Below are positions 18,395 through 28,601 of a stretch of 64,000 nucleotides of DNA, piece after piece. Within the stretch, counting starts at the first letter, position 1; the number at the start of each line of letters is the position of its first letter. Below the pieces are notes generated by a model that worked only from the letters and a program-made list of their open reading frames with translations, had not been told where the DNA came from and made no database searches. The stretch is from positions 1-64,000 of the forward strand of contig OZ025795.1 of the NCBI GenBank assembly GCA_964019425.1, written 5' to 3'. This DNA comes from Flectonema sp. DT1601 (Eukaryota; Euglenozoa; Diplonemea; Diplonemida; Diplonemidae). Position numbers and translations under genes: made by a program.

Positions 18395-20343
18395 CTATAA
18401 AACCCTGCAGATTCTGCGGACCACGTTTGTTGGAGGTCTTTGGAATTTGAATTGTGTTGGAACCCAGCTCATAGCACGATGTCTGAGCAAGGATGAGCTT
18501 GGTGAATGTGTGGGCTTCCTCGGCCAGAAAGCAGTGAACGGTCCGAAGTAATCATTGAAATTCGAACGATGCACAACTCCAACGAGTTTCCCTTTTAATA
18601 AAGACTCCCAGCTACTGGGAAACTCAGCCTGGGTGGAGAATATCAGAACATCGTTATCCCCCACTGCTTTATGTATCTCCGACATAGCAAAATCCAGAAA
18701 CCTTTCGTCCGACTTAGGAAAAACGGTCTTCAAATACAACTTCTGCTGATAGACTTCAGTGAAGATTTCACCCTGCAAGTTGGTCAGAGGGATAAAGCTG
18801 TCGCCTGCAGATGCACCTTTTGCATTGATCACAATGGACTTTCCATCTTTGATGTCAACTTCCTTGCTCTCGACTTTGATATTCCAACTACCGGCCTGGG
18901 ACTCCTTTTTGATTTCCTCAGCCTTCGATTCGCTCTTCGTTGAGACTTTGCATTTACTTTGTAGAACACGCGTGACTGGAACATTATTGAACGTCGGTGG
19001 GTTGGAGTCGTCAACCCAAAGCATCCCTTTGTGGAAGTCCTTGAGGCCTATAGTCTCGCCACCATCCTCATGTACCCTCGACAGAAACATTCGGAACCAT
19101 GCCCCGAACTCCTCCCACTGTACTTCACTAACTGCTGTCGCCCCTTGCCAACCTTGCAGAATGTGCCCGTTTTTCTGCTTTTTGTCAGTTTCTGGTTCTC
19201 AATTCTGAGAAGCCCATGCTGAGTGAAGGTACTCACATGAAGCTGCTTGCCCTCCCCAACTGGAATGTTAGCATCGTCTCGTCCTGGGACGAGCGTATCT
19301 CTCAGGAAGCAGGCCTTCAATAAGGCGGTCACATGATCAGACTCGAATCCCCCGAATCCCGATTTATTCGATGTCAGCTGTTCAGCAACTTCACTGTAGA
19401 GTTGGATATCAGTCATAGATTGCTCCGTATTGTTCGCAATGATATTCATCAAAACCTCCACGGCCCTGCCATGTCCCCCCATGACGCTGAGCTGCTCCTG
19501 GGTGATTCGGATTTGTTTCCCGTTTTCCAATGGGACAGTAATTAGCTTTGGCAGAGGAATCCATGCTTTCTCGGTGCTGGATTGCTTTAGAGCTTCGATA
19601 GCCGTAATACTTGCAGTGCAGGAACACAGCGGGAAGATGAAATGCCTCCGACGTTGGCACAAAATGTAATCGCCGCTCACAACGTTGCGAAGAAATATGC
19701 GGAGAGGGTCGTCTTCAGGTAGTTTCATGGGTTTCCCAGCCAAGTTATCATCAATCATCAGTAACACAGCTGATGGCTTGTCGTTGTCTTTTGCCAGGTA
19801 ATCCAGTACATCACCAAGGGTCAGCCCTTGATTTCCATTAGCGATCTCGAATTGACTATAATCGACAGTCTGATCAGAAAGGTGGTAAAGGATCCGCAGC
19901 GGGACTTGCTCACGAGTATTCAATTTCTTGTCCACCGGTGTGCCATTCTCAAAGGTTACTTGGAACACCAACACTTGGCTGAATGTCTTGGAATCTTCCG
20001 CCAGTTTCTTCAGCATCTTCGGCGCTTCCTGAAGTGCCCGGCTCTTGCCCTCGCCAATGCCACAAACAAGAAGGGGTACAGGACTGCTATTCTTATCTAA
20101 TACCTTCTTGCTGTTAAACTCATTTAGGTTGTTAACGAATGTCTTACAAAGCTCTTTTTTGAATCCCCCATTCTCTTGATAGTCCCATTCCGATCCAGAT
20201 GAAGAAACAAGAACACAAGGGTTCGATAATTTCTTCTGCATGTCTTCTTCACTAACTTTGTTCAAAATATCCGCAACGATTTCACGGTGTTGTTTCTGTG
20301 TGTAGATTGGTTTTTTATTGAACGAAGGGCTGTCGGTGGCCAA
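18395..20343 (-). pseudogene. Crinkler/RHS-type NTPase-nuclease gene (broken)
   Basis: The N-terminal part holds a P-loop NTPase: a Walker A-like GIGEGKSRA near residue 95 and a Walker B-like hydrophobic strand ending in MIDD. The C-terminal part has the INAKGASAGDSFI stretch and a following strand-rich region typical of the nuclease-like end of Crinkler and kinetoplastid RHS proteins. The family is known from oomycete/chytrid Crinklers and trypanosome retrotransposon hot-spot proteins, which combine an NTPase with a restriction-enzyme-fold nuclease and often act in the nucleus. The copy looks broken (about one break). It lies next to an HNH exon and retroelement remains, as RHS genes do in trypanosome subtelomeres. 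The start codon is unclear. Confidence 0.7.
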
Positions 20344-20616
20344 TACAAAAAAAAGGTCGGACCCGATCAGGCAGGTTTACCCCCCGAAACAAATTAGACA
20401 TGAATCATTATAACTGGATTCTGTCCACACAAAATCGAATGCTTTAAATAAATTACCAGAGAAAGAAATGCTGTCAAATTGACCCGGGGACCACACGCAC
20501 TACAGGTTGAGCATCCCATGCCCTGGCTTAGGTTTTTTCGACCACGGAAAATTACTGAAGTTATGAAGTTTTTCTTTTTGTTTATTTTGTTATTAAAATT
20601 ATTGTTACCATTATTG

Positions 20617-21141
20617 TTACATTGGGATAAGGGAGATTTTATTGATCCAGTCTTCAATATCTTGGATTTTCCGTGTATTTGGGATATCAAGCGACCGTAA
20701 GCGGCGGCATCGTGCCAGGTGAGAGTGTAAAGCACATCTGTGAGGACGTGACGTAAGTTCAACAAGATTTCCATGACGGGTGGGTCCACCGCCAATTACT
20801 TTCCATTCAGCATCTCTACGATGCAAAAAGCCCATCTCCTTTCGATCAAATCGTTTATGACAAGTGTCTTCAGCTGAGTCACGTGTCCCACACAGTATCA
20901 GAAAGTTGGAAAAGGTGTCATCAACCCACCGCACATTAGCTTCGTCACAAAAGTCTGGATTTCTGAAGATATGTGCAACTGTACCGCCATTTCTGCCACA
21001 CACCATACATTTTTTACCAAGGGTTAAACTCACAGCTAACTTCAGGTCTGATGGCTTTCCCCCTGATGAACTGAGCTTTTTTGTTGATCCGTATCGTGTA
21101 AACTCTGGATCGAAGAAGTTCTCAAATGGTGCGGCTGCCGC
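20617..21141 (-). CDS. HNH-nuclease-like exon (partial gene)
   Basis: An open frame of about 174 codons begins right after a splice-acceptor-like CACTAACAG (phase 0) and ends in TAA. It has no ATG of its own near the start, so it is probably a downstream exon whose 5' exon I could not find. The central part has the HNH-type pattern: CMVCG, then VAHIF, then an NFLILC strand, and CHKRFDRKEMGF. This fits a zinc-bound beta-beta-alpha metal nuclease, in which the AH histidine and the final CHKxFD element are expected to act. HNH modules occur next to or within Crinkler/RHS genes, and the broken gene at 18395-20343 is adjacent on the same strand, so the two may belong together. Function is inferred from the motif only. 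Confidence 0.6.
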   Translation of the reverse strand, partial: AAAAPFENFFDPEFTRYGSTKKLSSSGGKPSDLKLAVSLTLGKKCMVCGRNGGTVAHIFRNPDFCDEANVRWVDDTFSNFLILCGTRDSAEDTCHKRFDRKEMGFLHRRDAEWKVIGGGPTRHGNLVELTSRPHRCALHSHLARCRRLRSLDIPNTRKIQDIEDWINKISLIPM

Positions 21142-21335
21142 CTGTTAGTGTTTAAATGAGTTGCTTTTCAGGTTGTTGTGGGTTACAGGGCCCCCGTGAA
21201 ACTTTGACAATGTAAAAACAGTAACAACTTTAGGTATTAAAAACAAATTAGTATCAAGTACTTGACTGGAAAATATTTTTAGTTGTTAATCAAAGAAAAT
21301 TACGTTTAGAAAAAAGAAAACATAAAAAGAGAAAA

Positions 21336-22450
21336 CTATATTTTTTGTCTTATTGACCAGAAGACGTTGTCGAATCTGGTAATTCGGGGACCACGTACTA
21401 ACATATGCCCTGTAGTAAACAGGTTGAGCGTCCTATGCCCTGTAGTCCGTAGACGTTTCGATTCACTTCTTGTTGAAGCTGGAGCTGGGTCTTGGTATAC
21501 CACATCTGAGGTTGCTTCATTTGCATCCACCTTAGGAATAGTTCTCCTTAGTCTTCGTTGTTTAGGCTTATGGAGTTTTAGTGGTGGAAGTGTAGTTGAA
21601 TTACCTCTAGTTGGACTCTGACTATCTCTGAGTGATTTCATAATCTCATCAGTTTGTCGTATATTCCAACCTTTGATTGCAGTTGGTGGTGGCAGTACAG
21701 GTTCCAGAGTAGGAGTCGGAATCCTGTAATCTGTATTCATGGTGTTGATGGCAACTGACTTGGCTCTGGAGGGTGCACCTTGAATTTTAAGATACTCTTC
21801 GGATTTTCAACTGTTTTCGTCACCTATTTTTCTGGTGTACAAGGCGTTAGGTGTTTGATCCTCGGTGACTCCATGGGTTGCGGTTCATCTGTCTTTTGCA
21901 TCTTCGTTATTTGAAAATGCGAAACCATTCCCTGGAGTGTTGAGTTCGTTTCGGGTTAGGGTCTCATCATTGGACATGTACTGATTCAGGATAGTACTAA
22001 TTTCCTCAAGTATTTCCTTGTGCGGTAAATTAGTGTACATGTCACTAAAGTCAAAGGACTTAACATTTCTATAGCTGAGACAAGTGTAGTTAGCTTTAAT
22101 ATACTTAGCTACCTCATCAACATTGTCAACTATGAAATATTTCTGTATTCCGGTTTTCCTTTCTTCCTCTTTTTCTATCGTTTTACTTCTAAACGAACGC
22201 GTTTTTTTTAAGATGCCTGACAGTTCTTTTGACATCTTGGTGGTTGTAGTGAGAGGTTTGCCTCTAAACAAACAGTCATAATGCAATGAGATGAAATCAT
22301 CAACTGCTGATTCTACTCCTTTGAGGATCTCATCGCTGTTATCATGTAGGCGATAACGGCCACCTTTGAGAAGTAGGTTTTTGAATCTCTTTGTTGTCAG
22401 CAGCTTTGAAGCGTGAATTAGAACGTGAGAGTCTGTTCGTTTATTCTTGT
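21336..22450 (-). mobile_element. Penelope-like reverse transcriptase fragment (fossil)
   Basis: A minus-strand region with a clear RT block, SFDFSDMYTNLPHKEIL, which is the pattern of the Penelope-like and related RT group (FDF/V...LYTNIPH). Upstream residues (KGGRYRLHDN) and a Lys/Glu-rich linker look like part of the same protein, and a Pro/Arg-rich stretch follows downstream in the same frame. It is decayed, with a few interruptions, and no palm catalytic motif beyond this block was found. Penelope-like elements are known to accumulate near telomeres in some animals, fungi and protists, which fits the neighbourhood. A GIY-YIG domain is not visible. Confidence 0.6.
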
Positions 22451-22523
22451 CAACAAAGTTTTAGCAAGGGCATTCGTTAGCCAATTTCAAATCTGTTTTT
22501 GGAAGAAACCTACTCTCCGTCGC

Positions 22524-22566
22524 ATGATCACAAAGGATGTCTCTGAGAGACATCCTTTGTGATCAT
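22524..22566. repeat. Perfect 43-bp palindrome
   Basis: Two 21-bp arms (22524-22544 and 22546-22566) are exact reverse complements around a single central G. The core reads ACAAAGGATGTCTCT and its complement. Such a structure could extrude as a cruciform or mark an inverted-duplication junction inside the decayed retroelement area. Confidence 0.95.
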
Positions 22567-22730
22567 AATCTAAAGGTTGTGTCGGTGTAATGAAGTAATG
22601 CTTCTTAGCCATCACCAGTGATCAGTACAACAAAACGTGGTGTAAAAAATGATAAAACATATGTAGAATATGTAAAACTGGATGACCTGTATTAAATCCC
22701 CTGCTTACTTGTATCGGCTTTAAAGCACTT

Positions 22731-22758
22731 CACCTTAGGTGCCTTTGCACCTAAGGTG
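22731..22758. repeat. 28-bp hairpin
   Basis: 12-bp perfect arms (CACCTTAGGTGC and its complement) flank a 4-nt loop. It lies about 170 bp from the 43-bp palindrome and about 100 bp inside the intron that starts at 22861. Confidence 0.95.
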
Positions 22759-22861
22759 TAATCCTACCCCTTTTCCCCGTTTGCTCTTTTTTCAAAAAAA
22801 GTCAAAAAACCGGTTTTACCCCCGTCCGTTATTATGCGTTCAAAGAAAAAATAAAACATAC

Positions 22862-23128
22862 CTCAGGTGCCTTCTTCAACACCTCATACAGGTTGTTTCT
22901 TTGCAGCTCCAGTTTCTCTAAATTACCGAACTTCAGTTTTGCGAGCTTCTCATTATGTGACAAGCGGGCGGTTTTTTCCATTACTCGAATTTTAAGAGAG
23001 TCGACATCATCAATAGCCAATCCTTTAGCTATTTGCTCGAGTTGTTCTGTGTTCGCAGCAATCTTCGCTGCATTCTGCGTTAATTCCTCTGTAGCATTCC
23101 ATGGAGGCAGAATGGTTGGGTCGGACAT
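22862..23128 (-). CDS. First exon of an unrecognised coiled-coil protein
   Basis: An 89-codon open exon starts with ATG 19 bp after a CATTTTCAG acceptor-like site and ends in phase 0 at a strong GTATGTTTTA donor (22861). The protein is hydrophilic and helical, with heptad-like Leu/Ile spacing and a run of Lys/Glu (EKLAKLKFGNLEKLE), so a coiled coil is likely. I found no following exon. The downstream intron area carries the hairpins and the Penelope-like remains, so the rest may lie beyond an insertion or have been lost. No function can be assigned. Confidence 0.5.
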
Positions 23129-25948
23129 TATTTGTGGATTAGTTTTCCTGAAAATGAGAACAGAGTATGATGTTTATTATACCAAACTGTGGCTAAGGAA
23201 CTAACAATCAAAGCCAGAGGCAAAACCTTTTCCCCCACTTTTTTATCAGTTGTGTGTAAGTTCAGCATTTGATTTCGTCATTGTTTCGCGTGGCTTGTGG
23301 GGAAATCGGCGTGAGAGCGTGGATCGCTTCGATCTTCTTAATTTCGCTCTCTTTTGAGCTTATCGCCTCGCAAAAGGAAGGGTTGTTGGTGTTGTTCCTG
23401 TGAAGTAAAAAGAACTGAAGAACAACAAACGTGTGAGGCAAATGTGTTTGCGGTAGAGAGAACGTATTCTTTTGGTACAAGGTTGGCACACACAACGATG
23501 ACCAAAACAAGCAGTTCTGACAGTTCGTTCCTCTCATTCAGTTCCTTTGATGCAACGAACTTCTTCTTCGTTAAAGAGGTTGCTGTTTCCAATAGTTGTT
23601 CTAATTAGAGAGAACAGATAATATAACACAAAAGATAACAAACAGAAGTAATACTAGATTAAGAGTCGAGTAGTATAACAAAGTCCGAGCCTCAGGGAAT
23701 GTGACTGTCACGATAACGAACAGCATGCTAACCGATGCCGACATAGCCTGCAGTTCACACAACCTACGTACTGATAACCATAATTCTGTAAAGGAAAGAA
23801 AGTATAAGTTAGCAAAGTTCACAAAACGACCAATCAATCAAGGATTAATAATTAACCGGTTTCTTTTTCGAGATTTGTCAATAATCCATTTGTCCTCTAC
23901 AGCCAATGTTGTGGGTCGAAAGGTGAAACTGTGGATGAGATAATTTAATACATGCCTACAGCAATACTCAAACGTAGTAGAAGGAGATGTGCCTGTAAGA
24001 GCATAACTCAAAGTAGAAAGAATCGCAATACCTGAAATATAGGAGGTAATAAATAATTAGCGGATCGATATTAGTATTGGTGGAAAATAGATGAATCATA
24101 ACTACGTCAGATTCTTCGGATTCCTCGAAGGCTTCCGAGTTGGTGTCTTCAGTAGCGACTGATCCTGTGTAGAGTCCTGACTGTCTAGACTACAATCCGA
24201 ATCATTGTCACTCTCAGATTCGGGTCCTTACTCTTCGCACCGTTCTTGTTTTTTAGCTGCGATGCGTTGCGATAACATACAACAGTTATGATAGCTTTTT
24301 TGCTGGGGCTATCTGTGGGAAATGAAATAACAACAAGCATAGGTATGTTCATTCAATATTAGACTCTCACACATCGTTTGAATCAATCGAAGTGTAGTCT
24401 TTCTCTTTCTCCTCCAGTTACGTTGCTTGTTTCTGAATGGTCCTGTGCATGGCGGTCCACATTTTCGTGGAACTGCAGGGTCAAAGGTGGGTTCAACATC
24501 ATCAGTCATGTACATGCTACCATTAGATCCAATCTGAACCCACTGGACAAAGCTACACATGCTTTCTATTCCAGCACTTGTGATGAAGATACCCTGATTG
24601 TTAAGACCCGTTTTTATTTGAGCAAGCTTCTGATTCCAACATTTGAATATGCAAACTGATCGCAGGTGCCTCCTGCTTCACTACAGCGAGATGCTTCGAC
24701 AGTCACCTGGAGGGATGGTAGGGTGTTGCTGTTCACTCGGGTTGCGATAGAGCTGCTGTGACTGCTTCCACAGCCCTGAAAGTTAATTGACATTGAATCC
24801 CAATCCCACGCCAAACTTTAAATATCTACAAAGCGAATACTATAGAATGCACCTTGCAGGGAAAGTGGTTACGAAGAACCGAAATACCCCGTCATATGCT
24901 GCTTCCTAGAAGCAGCTTGGCAACCTCCACTGGTAGACCCTAAGCGAGTCCCACATGGTAGTTACCGAAGTTAGAATATGAGTTTATTATAAAAAAGTGC
25001 ACTAAAATAAAATATAAAAAAGAAAAGTTTTGAAAACACATTGTTCTGCTGTTCCATAATACACTGTGGAATACGTAGTTTCAGGCCTTAATCTTATACT
25101 ACTTGTCCCTCTTAGGCCTTCATCAGTAAGTTCTAGGGACTTCATTCCAGTTAAATAACAAATCGGATCCATCAATTAGTCTATTTCAAAAGAACTGATT
25201 AAATATAGTTAGTTAGAATACGAGTTTATCATAAAAAAGTGCACTAAATTAAAATATAAAAAAAAGAAAAATTATAAATCGCATTGTTCTGCTGTTCCAT
25301 AATACACTGAGTTGGACTATTACAAAGTAATTCTAACACAACTCTATCAGCAGAGATGTTACCAAGTTTATTATTAACATCGTGGAGTACGTTGGACTCA
25401 AAAGCAGATCTGTTGAAGGTGTGAACATATGTGAAGTAATTTAGTTTAGTTTAATTTCGTCAGATTGCTCGGTTTGTTTAAACAAAAAAGTTCGTCAGAC
25501 ATATAATAAAAATCTGACTGTGAAGATGGTTGTTCAGGCTTCCATGGAAAGGAGATGGAAGTTTCTTTTGAAGTGAAATAAAAATAGGTTAACAGTTTTT
25601 TTCATTTCGAGGCCATGTTAGTGTAGCATACCCACTTTTTGTTTAAGCACAAGGCTATGTTAAAGCCTTATCAACGGTGGAGACTCGACTCAGTCAACCC
25701 AGCTGTGTTGTATCATAAAAACATAAAGATAATATACAAAACCCTCTCATGTCACCATCACCGTAAAGCCCTCTCAACGATCCCTCCCTCCATGCAAGTG
25801 GTACCATTTCCCACTTAACTTACTCCTCCCACTTCCTCCACCACATCACTTGTGACATGTCCTTTCTACAAAAGAAAGAAAGATTGTAAACAAACGAACA
25901 GAACAAACAACAAATTAATAACCTAAAGTCAGCAGCAAAACCTTTCCC
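23129..25948. other. No convincing gene
   Basis: A 2.8-kb AT-rich stretch. Short open pieces on the minus strand (24614-24814 and about 24309-24640, the latter with a CGPPC motif) look mildly protein-like but could not be joined with consensus splice sites. A direct repeat of about 100 bp occurs at 24970-25069 and 25212-25310. Confidence 0.5.
24970..25310. repeat. Pair of ~100-bp direct repeats
   Basis: 24970-25069 and 25212-25310 share long stretches (AAAAAAGTGCACTAAA, and CATTGTTCTGCTGTTCCATA) with scattered differences. They are separated by about 140 bp of unrelated AT-rich sequence. They could be terminal repeats of a small non-autonomous element or a local duplication. Confidence 0.8.
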
Positions 25949-27000
25949 CTAGCAACCTGGTCCTCTAAAGCTAAAACCAGGTAATGGCGGCTCACCACGA
26001 ACAGTGACGCAGGCTTCAATGTATGCCCGTCGCTCATCCTCGGTTGGTGCGCTGCGTTCCCTAAAAAGTGTTTCGATGGCGGCTCTGTCGGGAATTTTTG
26101 CGTAGAAATAGATAAGGGCGCACGTTGCCAGTGATGATCTGCCAGATAGTTTCCAAGCCAGCTCTGCAGTGAGTCTATTGGAACTTGATTTTGTGCACAT
26201 CGTACAATTCTTAATTACTGCGGCTGCTATTTGTGAGTCCGGTGTTCTAGTACTACGTAGAATCGTCATCCCTAAGGTTATCGACAAGTCGCTGTAACCT
26301 GGAATTCCCATCAAGGAAGCTAATACTTCGGAAGCTTCCACTACTGTTTCCTTATTGTCGAGTTCAATGTTATTCACATAGCACTCAGCTGCTAAGACAA
26401 TATCATCATCAGTAGAAGTTTCATAAGGTCGTATATTTTTCGAATCGGTTGATCTTCTGACATGAACAGCCCACGAATTAGGAATGTAACAACTGTCCCT
26501 ACGATTTCCAGAAGGCGCTGCGCATGTTTGAAATGCTTTAGAGAAAGGACAGCAGGTGTAACTAGAGAGTCAGTTATCTCGTCTCAGGCAGCCAAGGTTT
26601 TCACAGCCAAAGATGAATACATTAACCTCGAACACAATATTAATACATTTTGTCGCACGTCATCATTTATACAGTGATCCCATGAGCTGATATCCTTCAG
26701 TATTTGAAGCACATTTGAAGTATCACCGGAACGAGCAAAAATTCTGCAAACAGGGTTTGCTGGATCCATTGCAGTAGGCCACTTGTTGCCACAGGGTTTC
26801 TTTCGTGTGTGACAGTGAACAACGATTTTTCTCCAGTGCCTTCATCAGTAAAACGTTCCTTTTGAGCATGACTGTACATTGTCGCTGTACAAATTAATCT
26901 GTAATTATGAAGGTCATTAAGATATCTCAGTGGAAAATGATGACTCTTCAAGTTCCTTACGTTTCTGTTTCAAAAATCCAACACGTTTGAGGCAGTTGTG
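25949..27000 (-). CDS. Exon-like pieces of a helical protein, model unresolved
   Basis: The clearest piece (25949-26430) encodes about 150 residues of amphipathic helices ending in GFSFRGPGC and a TAG stop. Further upstream, pieces near 26700-26950 and 26550-26770 are protein-like, including a helix pair around GDTSNVLQILKDI that recalls pentatricopeptide-type repeats. A good donor/acceptor pair (about 26960 to 26880, GTAAGG...TACAG) joins two of them, but an in-frame TGA near 26581 and a frame change remain. It is either a multi-exon gene with introns I misread or a decaying gene. No function is proposed. Confidence 0.35.
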
Positions 27001-27154
27001 TGCAAACCAAAATTGTTATTATTTTTCGTAACATGGCAACTGTAGAAAATGAAATCAATGCTTTCGTCAACAATATTGATCTGTAACTGAAAAGTTCCAG
27101 ATCCACTGTTGTTGGAATGAACATCTTTTTACAAAGTGCTTCCCCAGGTTCTCG

Positions 27155-28327
27155 TCAGACTGTTGCACTTTTCCTGGCTAAGAATTTCCCAACTACCGAA
27201 TCTCGAATAGCATGCTGTTGGATCTGACGAATCGAATCTTCCGCCTCCTTGTCTTTCTCCAGCCGTTGTCGTATTTTCCGCTCGCCTTGTTCCCGTTCCC
27301 GAGACTCTCGCATTGCTGTTTCTACATGAGACAGTTCCATTGTCTCCATAGTTTCCTGTGCCTCTGTGACATCTCTCGTAACAGCGTGCATTGCATTCTT
27401 GCTGTTGCCGCAAGCACGCAGAAATAGAGAATGGTGAATAAGTGGGAACTGATACTGCTGATAGAAATGTCGTTCCTTTTCTGACATTACTACCATCGGG
27501 TCTCTTGGTATAGCCGAGCCGATTCCAATGCTCAAATAAGTCATTTCACCAAAGTTGTCCCCCATCTGGGAAACGGACTCGCCCTTAGGATGTGCAACGT
27601 GTCTCATTTTACCGTGAGCAGCAAGTCCACGCTGTTCAACAGGGTCAACTCTGTCTGTGTATCTTGTTATACCAACAGGTCGGGATTGAGTGGCGGTTAA
27701 GATTACAGTATTGTGAGAGTGGAAGTTATTTTGCTGCATGAATTCCAATAGCGACGACATAGCTTTTCTCTGTTGAGTCACCGTCGGAATCCATAAAGTG
27801 CATTCCGGGTGCTGATCGATAATTTGTCTTTTGATATATTCAGCTCGCATGTCTTCGTAATGACGATTTAAGAATAATTTTTCATTAGAAGGTCGATACC
27901 ATTTCTCAGCGGAAATCTTGCAACTGAATGTTTGCCGCTGTCTGTTCTCCTTGAAGGAAACGTTGCACTGTCTTGCTAATTCTTTCAACGTGTGTCCTCC
28001 TATGTTAAGGCGGGACCACTCAGGAACCCCTCCTAAAGACACTGCAACAACTAACAGTTTATGATTCTTCCTCAAATGTGCACCCTTTCTCGTAGCCAGA
28101 GTTTTGATTTCTTGCTTGATGCCATCAACTACTCCAGTCTTGCCAATCCCTCCGAAATCAATATCATTTTTGATACCACTAACACCCCACTCATGAACCT
28201 CTGCACCCAGTGTTTTATCATTTATTTTTATATTGTCTCCCAATCGCTTATACACATCTCCCGCGTAGGGAACTTTCTTACGCACTAACTTATTAATCCG
28301 ATTAAACTCATCATCCGTAAGGACCAT
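27155..28327 (-). CDS. Unrecognised 390-residue protein
   Basis: A single long frame starts at an ATG that lies 12 bp after a GGTCAG acceptor-like site and ends in TGA. Residues 1-310 look globular with alternating strands and helices (motifs DIDFGGIGKTG, LLVVAVSLGG, TLWIPTVTQQ and TVILTATQSRP). Residues 315-390 are a highly charged predicted helix or coiled coil (REREQGERKIRQRLEKDKEAED). There is no signal peptide, membrane segment or motif that I can place. It lies about 270 bp downstream of the TPR gene, on the same strand. The absence of short internal stops and the sensible amino-acid composition argue that it is a real host gene. Confidence 0.65.
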   Translation of the reverse strand: MVLTDDEFNRINKLVRKKVPYAGDVYKRLGDNIKINDKTLGAEVHEWGVSGIKNDIDFGGIGKTGVVDGIKQEIKTLATRKGAHLRKNHKLLVVAVSLGGVPEWSRLNIGGHTLKELARQCNVSFKENRQRQTFSCKISAEKWYRPSNEKLFLNRHYEDMRAEYIKRQIIDQHPECTLWIPTVTQQRKAMSSLLEFMQQNNFHSHNTVILTATQSRPVGITRYTDRVDPVEQRGLAAHGKMRHVAHPKGESVSQMGDNFGEMTYLSIGIGSAIPRDPMVVMSEKERHFYQQYQFPLIHHSLFLRACGNSKNAMHAVTRDVTEAQETMETMELSHVETAMRESREREQGERKIRQRLEKDKEAEDSIRQIQQHAIRDSVVGKFLARKSATV

Positions 28328-28601
28328 TTGGTAGCTTACTGACCGTTAATATGATTCTCTCTGTTGATTAGTTTTAGTATTTAAGAAACACAAGTTCTTG
28401 CTTAGCATCCAATCATTTAATTATCCATTCCTTTACTGAGAATATGATTAGTTCAATAAATCGTAATGTTTTGTTAAAGAAAAAAAAAAAGTGCAGTCTG
28501 TCAGAAAATTGCAGAAACAATTAACCTGCAGCTGGTATAAATGGTACATAAAATTGATTCTTGCAATGGTTCAAGTGATTGGCACTCAGTTTGCAATAGT
28601 T

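Noticed and set aside
22786-23592. Open frames around 23262-23608 on both strands
   Set aside because: They overlap each other in opposite directions with no motif or splice signals.
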